DNA from: Betaproteobacteria bacterium CG2_30_68_42
GTDB lineage: Bacteria; Pseudomonadota; Gammaproteobacteria; Burkholderiales; Rhodocyclaceae
Assembly (NCBI GenBank): GCA_001872285.1
Contig: MNXU01000060.1
Span: forward strand, 1-51,519
Direction: 5' to 3'
DNA: 51,519 nt
Part shown: positions 1-8,160 of the stretch, piece after piece
How positions within the stretch are numbered: the stretch's first letter is position 1
How the letters are laid out: each line of letters starts with the position of its first letter
Program-made: the position numbers and the translations under genes
The notes under the pieces: model-generated
What the model saw: only the letters and a program-made list of their open reading frames with translations
The model's database searches: none
Told to the model about the DNA's origin: nothing

Positions 1-1054
1 CCGCGAGCGCCAGACCCGCCAGAGCCAGCGTGCCCGGCTCGGGAATGGTCCCTCTCACGGCCGAGTTGATGTCCGTCGAGAAGAGGAAATCCGGACCGTC
101 CGGAGTGCAGCCAGTGAATCCTCCGGGAACCGGTGTGCAACCGCTCAAACCGCCATTGGTCGGGCCGAGCGTGCTGACCGCGCCGGTTCCATCGGTTGCC
201 GTCACGTTGTAAAGCGTGTTGTCAGCTTGCGTGAAGTTCCGGGACGGGTCGGTGGTCGTGAAGGGCACGTTCAGCGACAGGTTCTCGAGCAGGAACTGGA
301 GTATTGGAGGGTTATTGAAGAAATCCGGGTCGAACCAGGTCGGTGCGAGATCGACCGTCACGGTCGAGTTCGAACCGAAACCGCTCACGCTTTGCTGGCC
401 CGCCGGCGCATACGGTGAAGTCCACTGATCGCCGTTTCCGCTCTGGTCCAGATCTCCAACGCCCGGGCTGATCGTGACGGAGAAACTGCCGCCGACCGTG
501 GTCACGGTGGAATCGAAGATCAGGTGGCCATCGTTGAAGCCCGTCCCGAGCAGCATGTCGGCGTTCTTCGTGGCAGCCGCAGCGCCAAAGCCGCCCCCAT
601 GGACCAGGTTGTCGTTCGCACTCGCCCCCGAGGCACCGTAGTACAGGCGCACGAAGTTCGGGGCGCCAGCCACGAACGCGAAGTCGGCGGTGCCGCTCGT
701 CGTAACCCCGTTACCCAGGGTCGCCGCGATAACTTGTTCCTGAAAGCCAACCACCGCGGTGATCTCGTAAGGACGCCCGGTCGTCGAGAACACTCCGGCA
801 CCGCCCAGCAGCCCGCCTGCGAGCGTGGCATGCGACAGGACGGTGAAAGTGGTGGACCCGGAGCCGTTCAGGAAGTTTGCGATCGCCTGATTGCCGTCGA
901 CGGACAGCACGCCCGAAGGGCTCCAGTCCAACTGGTCGATCACGAACGAGCCGCCCGCATCGAGCCCGGTGGGATCGAAGACCAGGTTTCCCGGCGACGC
1001 GTTCGCGACGCCGAAACCGAGCGCCAGTGCCGCTGCAATAACCGATTTTCTCAT
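1..1054 (-). CDS. PepA-like PEP-CTERM surface protein (3' end beyond window)
   Basis: About 351 codons are readable from ATG at 1054 to the left edge, where the frame is still open, so the gene is partial. An AAGGAG ribosome site lies 7 bases before the ATG. The protein starts with a signal peptide (MRKSVIAAALALGFGVANA), continues as a Gly/Ser/Thr/Asn-rich secreted domain with few charges, and ends with ...TIPEPGTLALAGLALA, a PEP-CTERM sorting motif entering its membrane segment. The trailing Arg cluster must lie off the edge. Such proteins are exported and processed by an exosortase. The overall layout resembles the flocculation-associated PepA family of Zoogloea (inference from pattern, not alignment). 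The sigma-54 promoter upstream and prsK/prsR downstream fit that assignment. PEP-CTERM status is secure; the PepA subfamily is less so. Confidence 0.85.
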   Translation of the reverse strand, partial: MRKSVIAAALALGFGVANASPGNLVFDPTGLDAGGSFVIDQLDWSPSGVLSVDGNQAIANFLNGSGSTTFTVLSHATLAGGLLGGAGVFSTTGRPYEITAVVGFQEQVIAATLGNGVTTSGTADFAFVAGAPNFVRLYYGASGASANDNLVHGGGFGAAAATKNADMLLGTGFNDGHLIFDSTVTTVGGSFSVTISPGVGDLDQSGNGDQWTSPYAPAGQQSVSGFGSNSTVTVDLAPTWFDPDFFNNPPILQFLLENLSLNVPFTTTDPSRNFTQADNTLYNVTATDGTGAVSTLGPTNGGLSGCTPVPGGFTGCTPDGPDFLFSTDINSAVRGTIPEPGTLALAGLALA

Positions 1055-1123
1055 TTCGAATCTCCTTGTGAGTGTGACCATATGTCATCGGCTACGCCGT
1101 GGTTTCGCCGACTGCCCCAGTTG

Positions 1124-1140
1124 AAGCACGCGTCGTGCCA
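1124..1140 (-). promoter_or_regulatory. Sigma-54 (-24/-12) promoter of the PEP-CTERM gene
   Basis: Read on the minus strand the site is TGGCACG-ACGC-GTGCTT. It matches the RpoN consensus TGGCACG-N4-TTGCW, with GG and GC exactly 12 bp apart; the only deviation is G for the first T of the -12 element. Transcription would begin near 1114, giving a leader of about 60 nt before the ATG at 1054. PrsR, encoded at 13609-14961, is a sigma-54-dependent activator known to control PEP-CTERM genes, so this is its expected kind of target. Confidence 0.8.
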
Positions 1141-1243
1141 TGCGAGTCAAGCATTTGTTTTAGCGTGTTTTGTTATTGTCTTTCCGAGCCGGGCCAGAGG
1201 CGAATCGCCCAATGTGTAAAGCAAACCGACAGGGTGGCGCATT

Positions 1244-2332
1244 TCACGGCCCGTTCACCCGGCCGGGGGGCGCGAGCAGGCGCTCCAGCGGCAAGCGGAC
1301 CGAACGCGCCCGCGGGGCCGGCCCGCGCCCGATCCGCCCGAGAAACAGGCTGCGTCCGGCCGCCGCCGGCCCGACCAGTGCCGCGAAGCGCCCGGACACG
1401 CCTCTTGCCGCCTCCCAGACCCGCTCCGCCCGGGTGAAACGCTCGCCACGCCGCACGTAGGCCGAGAAGATCAGCGGGGTCATCTCGGGCTGGACGAACA
1501 GCCCGCGCGCCGCCGCAGTGAGCCAGAGCCGCTGCATGGCCCGGCCGCCTTCGACGAAATCATCCGCGCTCTCCGGCGGCCGCGCGGCAGCGATCAGGAA
1601 ATGCGCGCCGCACAGCAGGCCCGGCAGGAGATCCATCTGCAGCCGCGGCGCGAGGGTGCCGCCCAGCCAGGTGTTAAGAAATTCGACACGCCCCCAACTC
1701 GCCAAGGCGGCGCGCATCAGCTTCAGCGTGACCGGGCCGGCGCCGAGCGCCTGGTCAGGAATGCGATCCTCGGAAAACCGCGCGCCCCATTCGATGATCT
1801 CCCGGTGGACGGGGTAGGCTTCGGGGCAGCGCAGCCGGATCCAGGCGCTGCGATAGAGGAGGCGGGCCACGCGCATCCGTGCCGCCCTACCCTCGAACCA
1901 GAGCACCTCGTAGCCTTCTCCCGCGGCCTGCTCCAAGCCGCGCTTGTCCTCGACGGTGAGCGGGTCGGTGCGCATCGGCCGGCGCTGGGTCACCCGCGCC
2001 GTGATCGCCGGCACCAGCGGGTGTGGCGTGATCGAAGCGTCGCGCTCCAGCTCGAAGTCGAACAACAGATGATTCTCCGGGGTGCCGGGGCGGCGGCCGA
2101 TCCGCGCCGCCATCCCGAGCGTGCTCGCCGCGATCGCGGCGGTCTCGACCAGCGCCCCGTGGGCCATGTGGCTCGGGAAGCCGCGGAAGTCGTAGATCAC
2201 GCGCTCGCGGGTGTCGAGACCGTGGATCACACAGCGGAGCGGGCCCAGGATTTCGAAGCGCCACGGCTGGGTGTTGTCGCCGCTGGGCGCCCAGCGCGCG
2301 AGATCCAGAACCCGCTCGATGGGCGTCGCCAT
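1244..2332 (-). CDS. Nitroreductase-family protein, MoeY C-terminal-half type
   Basis: 362 aa. The N-terminal motif APSGDNTQPW (about residues 15-24) is the FMN-phosphate-binding signature of nitroreductases; a second conserved block spans the middle (RPMRTDPLT). The family reduces nitro groups, quinones or enoyl-type bonds with flavin, but no substrate can be read here. The gene begins 5 bases after the stop of the ThiF-like gene and must be co-transcribed with it. Mycobacterial MoeY (Rv1355c) is known as one polypeptide carrying both domains, so this pair looks like the split version. Despite the MoeY name, no molybdopterin gene lies nearby, and a role in cofactor synthesis is doubtful. The last 50 residues are Arg/Ala/Pro-rich and probably disordered. 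Confidence 0.8.
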   Translation of the reverse strand: MATPIERVLDLARWAPSGDNTQPWRFEILGPLRCVIHGLDTRERVIYDFRGFPSHMAHGALVETAAIAASTLGMAARIGRRPGTPENHLLFDFELERDASITPHPLVPAITARVTQRRPMRTDPLTVEDKRGLEQAAGEGYEVLWFEGRAARMRVARLLYRSAWIRLRCPEAYPVHREIIEWGARFSEDRIPDQALGAGPVTLKLMRAALASWGRVEFLNTWLGGTLAPRLQMDLLPGLLCGAHFLIAAARPPESADDFVEGGRAMQRLWLTAAARGLFVQPEMTPLIFSAYVRRGERFTRAERVWEAARGVSGRFAALVGPAAAGRSLFLGRIGRGPAPRARSVRLPLERLLAPPGRVNGP

Positions 2333-2337
2333 CGGGG

Positions 2338-3228
2338 TCAGCCGCGGATGCGCCCCGCCGCGAGCTGCCGCCGCGCGATCGCGATCACCAGCCGCTGGAT
2401 CGGGTTGTGATTGCCGCCCGGCCGCCAGGTGCGCACGAGCCGGCCGCGGTAGGCATCGAAATGCACACCCCGCGGGGCGCAGAGCACCTCACCCCGCCCG
2501 AGCAGGATCTTCAGCGCCTCGGTCGCGGCAACCCCGGCGCACAGCGCGCAGGCCATCGGCGTGGACGGGCCGCGATGGGCCGCCATGTCGACTGCCGAGG
2601 GGTCGGCCAGGTAGGCCCGCTGCAGCAGCGCCGGCGACAGGCCGATCAGGAAGCGAAGTGCCTTCTCCTCCTCGTCGCAGCCGTGCCAGCGGAAGTACTG
2701 TTCGAACGTCATCCCGCCGGGAAGGAAGTTGAGCAACGCGGCACCCATGCCCAGCGGCGCGACCGTGATCGCCGGGATCCCCAGGCGCGCACAGGTCGCG
2801 AAGGCCAGCGCACGGGCGTCGAAGGCGAAGAAATCCAGGCCGTCCACGTACAGGTCGGCACCGTCGAAAAAGGCTCCCGCGTTCTCCGGGGTGAGTCCGT
2901 CGGCGAACACGCGCAGGTCCAGCTCCGGGTTGATGTCGCGGGCGGCCCCGGCCAGCACCTCGCTCTTCGGACGGCCGAGCGTGCTCACGGCGGCGCCGGC
3001 CTGGCGGTTGAAATTGACCAGATCGAAGGTGTCGAAATCGGCGATCGTGAAGGCGCCGATGCCGAGCCGGGCCAGGGTGAGCAGATGCGAGCCGCCGACT
3101 CCGCCGAGCCCCGCGATGGCGATCCGCTTGCGGCGCAACCTCTCCTGCTCCGCGGCGCTCACCCAGCCGATGTTGCGCGAAAACGCCTCGATGTAGGAAA
3201 ACGCACGCTCGCCACGAACCTCGTCCAC
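2338..3228 (-). CDS. ThiF/MoeB/E1-like adenylyltransferase
   Basis: 296 aa from GTG 3228, chosen because GGGAGG sits about 7 bases upstream; longer in-frame starts would read through the divergent permease gene. It has a Rossmann ATP site GLGGVGGS near residues 41-48, the acidic ATP-contact strand ADFDTFD, and the NFNRQ motif with the Arg used in adenylation. A CALC motif lies near the C-terminus; a complete two-pair zinc site is not obvious. E1-like enzymes adenylate C-terminal carboxylates of small Ub-like proteins or peptides. No ThiS/MoaD partner is present. Coupling to the nitroreductase suggests modification of a small peptide or metabolite (inference). The start lies 67 bp from the divergent permease. 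Confidence 0.85.
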   Translation of the reverse strand: MDEVRGERAFSYIEAFSRNIGWVSAAEQERLRRKRIAIAGLGGVGGSHLLTLARLGIGAFTIADFDTFDLVNFNRQAGAAVSTLGRPKSEVLAGAARDINPELDLRVFADGLTPENAGAFFDGADLYVDGLDFFAFDARALAFATCARLGIPAITVAPLGMGAALLNFLPGGMTFEQYFRWHGCDEEEKALRFLIGLSPALLQRAYLADPSAVDMAAHRGPSTPMACALCAGVAATEALKILLGRGEVLCAPRGVHFDAYRGRLVRTWRPGGNHNPIQRLVIAIARRQLAAGRIRG

Positions 3229-3295
3229 CCTCGGCCCTCCCAGCCCGTCGGATCGCACCGGCCGGGCGCGGACCCGGCTTGAGTGCCGCAATGAT

Positions 3296-4558
3296 ATGCT
3301 TCGCCGGACACCGACGAAAGCCGAACCCGTGCAAGCCTTCCTCACCGATCTGCGGGTCGCGCTGCGCAACCTGGTCAGGCAACGCCGCCGGGCCGCGATC
3401 GCGGTTTCCGCGATCCTCTTCGGCGTCATCGCGCTGCTGCTGGCCGGAGGCTTCATCGAGTGGATCCTCTGGTCGCTGCGCGAAGGCTCCATCCGCTCCC
3501 ATCTCGGTCACGTCCAGATCATGCGTCCGGGATACCTCAAGGCCGGGGCGGCGAGTCCGTTCGATTACCTGATGCCGTCCCGCCCCGAACTGGAAAACCG
3601 CATCGGGGCCCTGCCCGGCGTGCGGGCGATGGGTCCGCGAATGTCCTTCAGCGGCCTCGCGAGCCATGGAGACTCCACCATCTCGTTCATCGGCGAAGCG
3701 GTGGACCCGGAGAAGGAACACATCATGAGCCGGCTGGTGAAGATCAGCAAAGGCGACGAGCTGTCGATCCACGAGCCGCGCGGCATCATCATGGGCATGG
3801 GGCTCGCGAAGAGCATGGGCGTCGGCGTCGGCGACACGGTCGTCCTGATGGCCGGCACCGCCTCGGGCGGAATCAATGCCGTCGAGTGCCGGATTCGCGG
3901 GTTGTTCTTCACGGTGACGAAAGCCTATGACGACAGCGCGCTCCGGATGCCCATCGCGACGGCGCGGGAGTTGTTGCGCGTAGCCGGCTCTCATGTCTGG
4001 GTCGTCCTGCTCGAAAAGACCGAAGACACCCCCGCGGTGCTCAGGCAGATGCGCGCGACCACCACCGGCGCGGACATCGCGTTCGTGCCGTGGTGGGAGC
4101 TCGCCGGCACCTATCAACAGACCGTCACGCTGTTCAAGCGCCAGGTCGGGGTGATGGAGCTGATCATCGGCATCATCATCGTGCTGAGCATCTCCAACAC
4201 GCTGATGATGAGCGTGATGGAGCGCACCGGGGAGATCGGCACCGCCATGGCCCTGGGGATCCGCCGCTCGCGCGTGTTGCGGCAGTTCCTGATCGAGGGA
4301 ACGATGCTCGGCGTCGTGGGCGGCGCGGCGGGCGTCCTCATCGGCTGGCCTCTGGCGCTGATCGTTTCGTGGATCGGAATCCCGATGCCACCGCCGCCCG
4401 GCGTGTCGGTGCCGATCACGGCCGAGATCTTCGTGAACGCGCCGTTGGCGGCGGAGGCCTTCGCGCTGGCGTTCCTGACCACGGCCGTGGCGAGCCTCTA
4501 CCCGGCGTGGAAGGCCTCGCGCATGGAGATCGTCAACGCTCTCCGCTTCAACCGCTGA
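3296..4558 (+). CDS. ABC transporter permease, FtsX/MacB (LolCE-like) family
   Basis: 420 aa from ATG 3296; GTG 3329 would remove 11 residues and is also possible. One membrane segment near residues 34-58 is followed by a periplasmic MacB-PCD-type domain (about 60-275) and three C-terminal membrane segments (about 281-305, 338-361, 384-404), the classic FtsX layout. Such permeases move lipoproteins or hydrophobic compounds out of the inner membrane by mechanotransmission rather than through a channel. The next gene, 18 bp downstream, is a paralogue of the same layout, so the pair probably forms a heterodimer like LolC/LolE. The likely ATPase is encoded on the opposite strand at 7390-8118. The transported substrate is unknown. 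Confidence 0.88.
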   Translation: MLRRTPTKAEPVQAFLTDLRVALRNLVRQRRRAAIAVSAILFGVIALLLAGGFIEWILWSLREGSIRSHLGHVQIMRPGYLKAGAASPFDYLMPSRPELENRIGALPGVRAMGPRMSFSGLASHGDSTISFIGEAVDPEKEHIMSRLVKISKGDELSIHEPRGIIMGMGLAKSMGVGVGDTVVLMAGTASGGINAVECRIRGLFFTVTKAYDDSALRMPIATARELLRVAGSHVWVVLLEKTEDTPAVLRQMRATTTGADIAFVPWWELAGTYQQTVTLFKRQVGVMELIIGIIIVLSISNTLMMSVMERTGEIGTAMALGIRRSRVLRQFLIEGTMLGVVGGAAGVLIGWPLALIVSWIGIPMPPPPGVSVPITAEIFVNAPLAAEAFALAFLTTAVASLYPAWKASRMEIVNALRFNR

Positions 4559-4576
4559 GCGCCTCCCTGCCGTCCC

Positions 4577-5788
4577 ATGTTCCGACTCGCGCTCCGAAAC
4601 GTGTTCAGGCAGAAGATCCGCAGCGCGATGACGCTGACCGCCATCGTGTTCGGCGTGACGGGGCTGGTGCTCTCGGGCGGCTTCGTGCGGGACATGTTTG
4701 TGCAGCTCGCCGAGGCGATCATCCATTCCCAGCTCGGGCATCTGCAAGTCAACAAGCTCGGCTTCTTCGAGCTCGGTTCCCGCTCTCCGGAGAAATACAT
4801 GATCGCCGACCCCCGGGCGGTGAGGGCGGCGATCACCGCCGTGCCCGGCGTCGAGGACGCCATGGCCCGGGTCAATTTCTCCGGATTGCTGAATAACGGA
4901 AAGACCGACATGCCGGTGATCGGCGAAGGCGTGGAAGCGGATCGTGAAGCGCGGCTCGGAAGCTACCTGAGGATCGTCGCCGGCCGGCAGCTCAACGACC
5001 GCGACGGTTACGGCATCACCGTTGGCGAAGGACTCGCCGAGAAGCTCAAACTCCAGCCGGGCGATCGCGTGACGGTGGTGATGAACACCGCCGAAGGGGC
5101 TTTGAACAGCCTGGAGTTCGAAGTGGCAGGGGTCTTTCAGAGCTTCTCGAAGGACTTCGACGCGCGCGCCGTCCGGATTCCGCTGGCGGCGGCGCAGGAG
5201 CTGATGAACACGCGGGGAATAAATACCTTCGTGGTGTCGTTGAAGGACACGGCGCAGACCGACCCGACCGCGAGGCTGCTCGCGGACCGCCTCGATCCGG
5301 CGCGATTCGAAGTCAAGACCTGGTACGCGCTGAGCGACTTCTACCAGAGCGCACACGATCTCTACGAGCGGCAGTTCGGCGTGCTGCGCTTCATCATCCT
5401 GGTGATGGTGCTGCTGTCCGTGGCGAACAGCGTGAACATGGGCGCCTTCGAGCGCGTCGGCGAGTTCGGCACGATGATGGCGCTGGGCAACCGGCGCGGC
5501 CAGGTCTTCCGGCTCATCGTCACCGAGAACGTGCTGCTGGGGCTGATCGGGGCGGCAGCGGGCGTCGCGCTGGGGGTGATCCTGGCGCTCGCGATCTCGG
5601 CGATCGGAATCCCCATGCCGCCGCCGCCCAATGCCAATATCGGCTACACCGCCTACATCCGGATCGTTCCGGAAGAACTGGCACTGTCCTTCGCAGTCGG
5701 GTTCCTCGCCACCGTGGCCGCTTCCTTCTTCCCGGCCCGACGCGTCACCCGCATTCCGGTCGTGGATGCGCTGCGTCAGAATGTCTGA
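4577..5788 (+). CDS. ABC transporter permease, FtsX/MacB (LolCE-like) family
   Basis: 403 aa, second permease of the pair. It begins MFRLALRNVFRQ, with a first membrane segment at about residues 17-36, a large periplasmic domain, and three closing membrane segments containing the conserved ISAIGIPMPPPP stretch. The upstream permease has the matching ISWIGIPMPPPP-like stretch, showing the two are paralogues. The 18-bp gap implies one transcript. It ends 30 bp before the convergent outer-membrane gene. The function is inferred as half of an inner-membrane exporter that hands substrate to the LolA-like protein at 8161-8946. Confidence 0.88.
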   Translation: MFRLALRNVFRQKIRSAMTLTAIVFGVTGLVLSGGFVRDMFVQLAEAIIHSQLGHLQVNKLGFFELGSRSPEKYMIADPRAVRAAITAVPGVEDAMARVNFSGLLNNGKTDMPVIGEGVEADREARLGSYLRIVAGRQLNDRDGYGITVGEGLAEKLKLQPGDRVTVVMNTAEGALNSLEFEVAGVFQSFSKDFDARAVRIPLAAAQELMNTRGINTFVVSLKDTAQTDPTARLLADRLDPARFEVKTWYALSDFYQSAHDLYERQFGVLRFIILVMVLLSVANSVNMGAFERVGEFGTMMALGNRRGQVFRLIVTENVLLGLIGAAAGVALGVILALAISAIGIPMPPPPNANIGYTAYIRIVPEELALSFAVGFLATVAASFFPARRVTRIPVVDALRQNV

Positions 5789-5800
5789 GCGTTGCGGCGC

Positions 5801-5813
5801 CCCGGCCGCCGGG
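5801..5813. terminator. Short GC hairpin between convergent genes
   Basis: The 13-base palindrome CCCGGCCGCCGGG lies in the 30-bp gap between the permease stop and the stop of the convergent outer-membrane gene. It could serve both strands as a weak terminator. There is no T-run, so the call is tentative. Confidence 0.3.
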
Positions 5814-5818
5814 CGGAA

Positions 5819-7330
5819 TCAGAACGAATAGCGCAAGTCCGTATAGATCCGGTCGCGGAAATCGAACTGGCCGAACAGGGCGGTGGGCGGACCCTTGAAC
5901 AGGTCTACGCCGAAAACCCAGCGCCAGTTCTTGCGCACGTTCCAGGTGAGCTTCGGCCGGAACATCCAGTCGGAGCGGTTCAGGCTGTGGATGAGCAGCC
6001 CCTGCAACTCGATGTCGCTGCGGGGCTTGCCGGAGAGCAGCAGCGTGATGCCCGTCTCGGTCCGGTCGGTGACCATGTCGGAGTCATGATCGGTGAAGAG
6101 GCGCTGGAACAGTTGCACGGTGAAGCGCCCATCGTCGAAGGGGGTGAGATCGGCCCCGACGATCCAGTCGAGCGTGTCGGACGGGACCACGCTGTCGAGC
6201 TCGGCGAAGCGCGTGACGTTGAACTGGCGGCCCTGCGTGTAGACGGCTTCGCCCTTGAGCACGAAGCTGCCGAAATCCTTGGCGAGCGTCGCCCCGAGCT
6301 GGTCGATCTTGTCATGCCGCGGTGTCAGGGTCGTCAAAGCCGTGCGATAGAACGTCGGCTGCACGTCGATGCTGTGGTAATAGAAGCCGGCCAGATCCCA
6401 GCCGTTGCGGATCGCGCCCAGGCGCAGGCCGTAGTTGGTGTTCGACAGTCTGCGCCTGGGCTTTTCCTCGGTGGCGATCGTCAGGATCGGCCCCAGAAAC
6501 GGATCCCGATCCACGGCAAGCGGATAGAACTCCGCACCGCGCCTGCCGATCTCGTCAATCGTGGGCAGCGGGATCCACAGCGCCTCGGCATGGAACTCGT
6601 CGCCGAAGTACTCGGCCCGCGCCGCCCATTGCGGGATGCGCAGCATCTCGAAATCCGGCAGCACGAATTCGCGCAGGTCGCGCGCCGAGACCACGTCCGC
6701 GAAGAACAAGGTCACCATCTCGCCCCAGACGACATGCTGGCGGCCGATTCGGAAGTCGAGCCAGCCCGCGGCGAAATCGACATAGGTCTCGCGCCACTGG
6801 AACTGCGAGCGCTGGTCGTGGCGCACCGCGGCGGGATAGAAGCCGCCTTCGAGCGCGAAGACGCTGTCATAGTAGGCGCGGGCGCTGACCTTCCACTTGA
6901 CGCCGCCGCCCAGATTGCCGCTCCGCCCGAGTTCCACGATCACCTTGGCCTTCGACCAGTGCTGGGGGTCGCGCACCGTGTACGCGGCCTCGCCCTGCAC
7001 GAAGCCGCGCCAGGCCGCCGCGGCGTCGACCCCGGTCTGCCCGGCGGACTTCTTCACCGGCGCCAGGAGGTCGTCCTCTCCGGTTTCGCCCTCCGGCGCC
7101 GCGACCTTGCCCTTGACGGCCGGCAGCAGCAGATCCTCGTCTTCCTTCGCCGGCGCCTTCTCGCCCTTGTCCTTGCGGATCGGCAGCAACAGATCGTCGT
7201 CGTCTTCCTTCTGCTGTGCCAACACCGCCGCACCCGACCCCTGTTCGTCCGCCCTTGCGGTGCCGGCACCGAGAGCGCCCGCGAGCAGGATGCCCAGCGC
7301 CCCGCCCCATGCCATGAGCCTGGTGGGCAT
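5819..7330 (-). CDS. Outer-membrane beta-barrel protein with acidic LLLP repeats
   Basis: 503 aa from ATG 7330; longer in-frame starts run into the ATPase gene and precede the signal peptide. A signal peptide (MPTRLMAWGGALG...GTARA, cleavage near residue 27) is followed by a charged segment with three spaced copies of an acidic LLLP motif: DDLLLP 45-50, EDLLLP 65-70, DDLLAP 86-91. The rest alternates aromatic and polar residues and ends in ...YTDLRYSF, with the terminal Phe typical of barrels assembled by BAM. Size and features resemble DUF1302-type porin-like proteins, often found with LolA-like and exporter genes. It lies 59 bp downstream of the ATPase gene on the same strand. Role inferred: outer-membrane endpoint of the export set. 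Confidence 0.75.
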   Translation of the reverse strand: MPTRLMAWGGALGILLAGALGAGTARADEQGSGAAVLAQQKEDDDDLLLPIRKDKGEKAPAKEDEDLLLPAVKGKVAAPEGETGEDDLLAPVKKSAGQTGVDAAAAWRGFVQGEAAYTVRDPQHWSKAKVIVELGRSGNLGGGVKWKVSARAYYDSVFALEGGFYPAAVRHDQRSQFQWRETYVDFAAGWLDFRIGRQHVVWGEMVTLFFADVVSARDLREFVLPDFEMLRIPQWAARAEYFGDEFHAEALWIPLPTIDEIGRRGAEFYPLAVDRDPFLGPILTIATEEKPRRRLSNTNYGLRLGAIRNGWDLAGFYYHSIDVQPTFYRTALTTLTPRHDKIDQLGATLAKDFGSFVLKGEAVYTQGRQFNVTRFAELDSVVPSDTLDWIVGADLTPFDDGRFTVQLFQRLFTDHDSDMVTDRTETGITLLLSGKPRSDIELQGLLIHSLNRSDWMFRPKLTWNVRKNWRWVFGVDLFKGPPTALFGQFDFRDRIYTDLRYSF

Positions 7331-7389
7331 GCGCGCATTCTTCCCATGCCGCTTCCGGACGCCGCATGCGGCCGGACGGTTCGCGGCGC

Positions 7390-8118
7390 TCAGGCCGCCT
7401 TCGCCACCGGCTTCCATGTCCATTGGCCCTCCCTCTGCACGCCGAACACCGTCACCCGTCCGTCCTCGACGCGCACGAGCTCATCGGCCATCGCCATCAC
7501 GCGCTTGTCATGGGTGGAGAAGATGAAGGTGGTCTTCAGTTCGTGGTTGATCTGCCGCATCAGGGTGAGGACTCCCTCGCCCGTCTTGTGGTCGAGGTTC
7601 GCGGTCGGTTCGTCGGCGAGCACGATGCGCGGCTGCGTCGCGAGCGCGCGTGCGATCGCCACGCGCTGGCGCTGTCCGCCCGAGAGCTGGTTCGGACGGT
7701 GATCGGCGAACTTGGAAAGGCCGACGATCTTCAGGTAAGATTCCACGCGCTTCCTGCGCTCGGCGCGGCCGAGCTCCCGCATCTGGAGCAGCGGATATTC
7801 GACGTTCTCCGCGGCGGAAAGCACGGGCAAAAGATTGAAAGTCTGGAAAATGAAGCCGATCGAGCGCGCGCGCAGGTCGGCGAGCTCATCGGGGGTCTTG
7901 CCGGTGACGTCCTTGCCGTCGATGTAGACGGCGCCGCTCGTGGGTGTGTCGATGCAGCCGATCAGGTTGAGGATGGTCGACTTGCCGCTGCCGGAAGGCC
8001 CGGCGATGGCGAGGAAGACGCCGTCCTTGATCTCGAAGCTCACTTCGCGCAGCGCCTGGACCTTCTGCTCGCCGAGCATGTAGTCCTTGCAGACGTTCGC
8101 CAGCCGCACCACGTGCAT
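7390..8118 (-). CDS. ABC transporter ATPase, LolD/MacB type
   Basis: 242 aa from ATG 8118, with GGGGAG about 9 bases upstream. Walker A is GPSGSGKST at residues 40-48, the signature is LSGGQRQR, and Walker B runs into LADEPTANLD, the usual form for LolD/MacB/FtsE ATPases that drive FtsX-type permeases. The natural partners are the two permeases at 3296-5788, although they lie on the other strand with the barrel gene in between. The gene is divergent from the LolA-like gene, only 42 bp separating the start codons, so the two probably share control. Confidence 0.92.
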   Translation of the reverse strand: MHVVRLANVCKDYMLGEQKVQALREVSFEIKDGVFLAIAGPSGSGKSTILNLIGCIDTPTSGAVYIDGKDVTGKTPDELADLRARSIGFIFQTFNLLPVLSAAENVEYPLLQMRELGRAERRKRVESYLKIVGLSKFADHRPNQLSGGQRQRVAIARALATQPRIVLADEPTANLDHKTGEGVLTLMRQINHELKTTFIFSTHDKRVMAMADELVRVEDGRVTVFGVQREGQWTWKPVAKAA

Positions 8119-8160
8119 GGAAGCGTTCTCCCCAACCAGCGACCGAACCGGCCCGACCCG

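Noticed and set aside
1244-3228. Molybdopterin biosynthesis operon
   Set aside because: The MoeY label comes from family naming; no moa, mob or moe genes are nearby and no MoaD partner is present.
2489-5356. 955-residue open frame on the minus strand
   Set aside because: It crosses the ThiF-like gene and both permeases, is very rich in Arg, His, Gly and Asp, and has no domain. It is an antisense shadow of GC-rich coding DNA.
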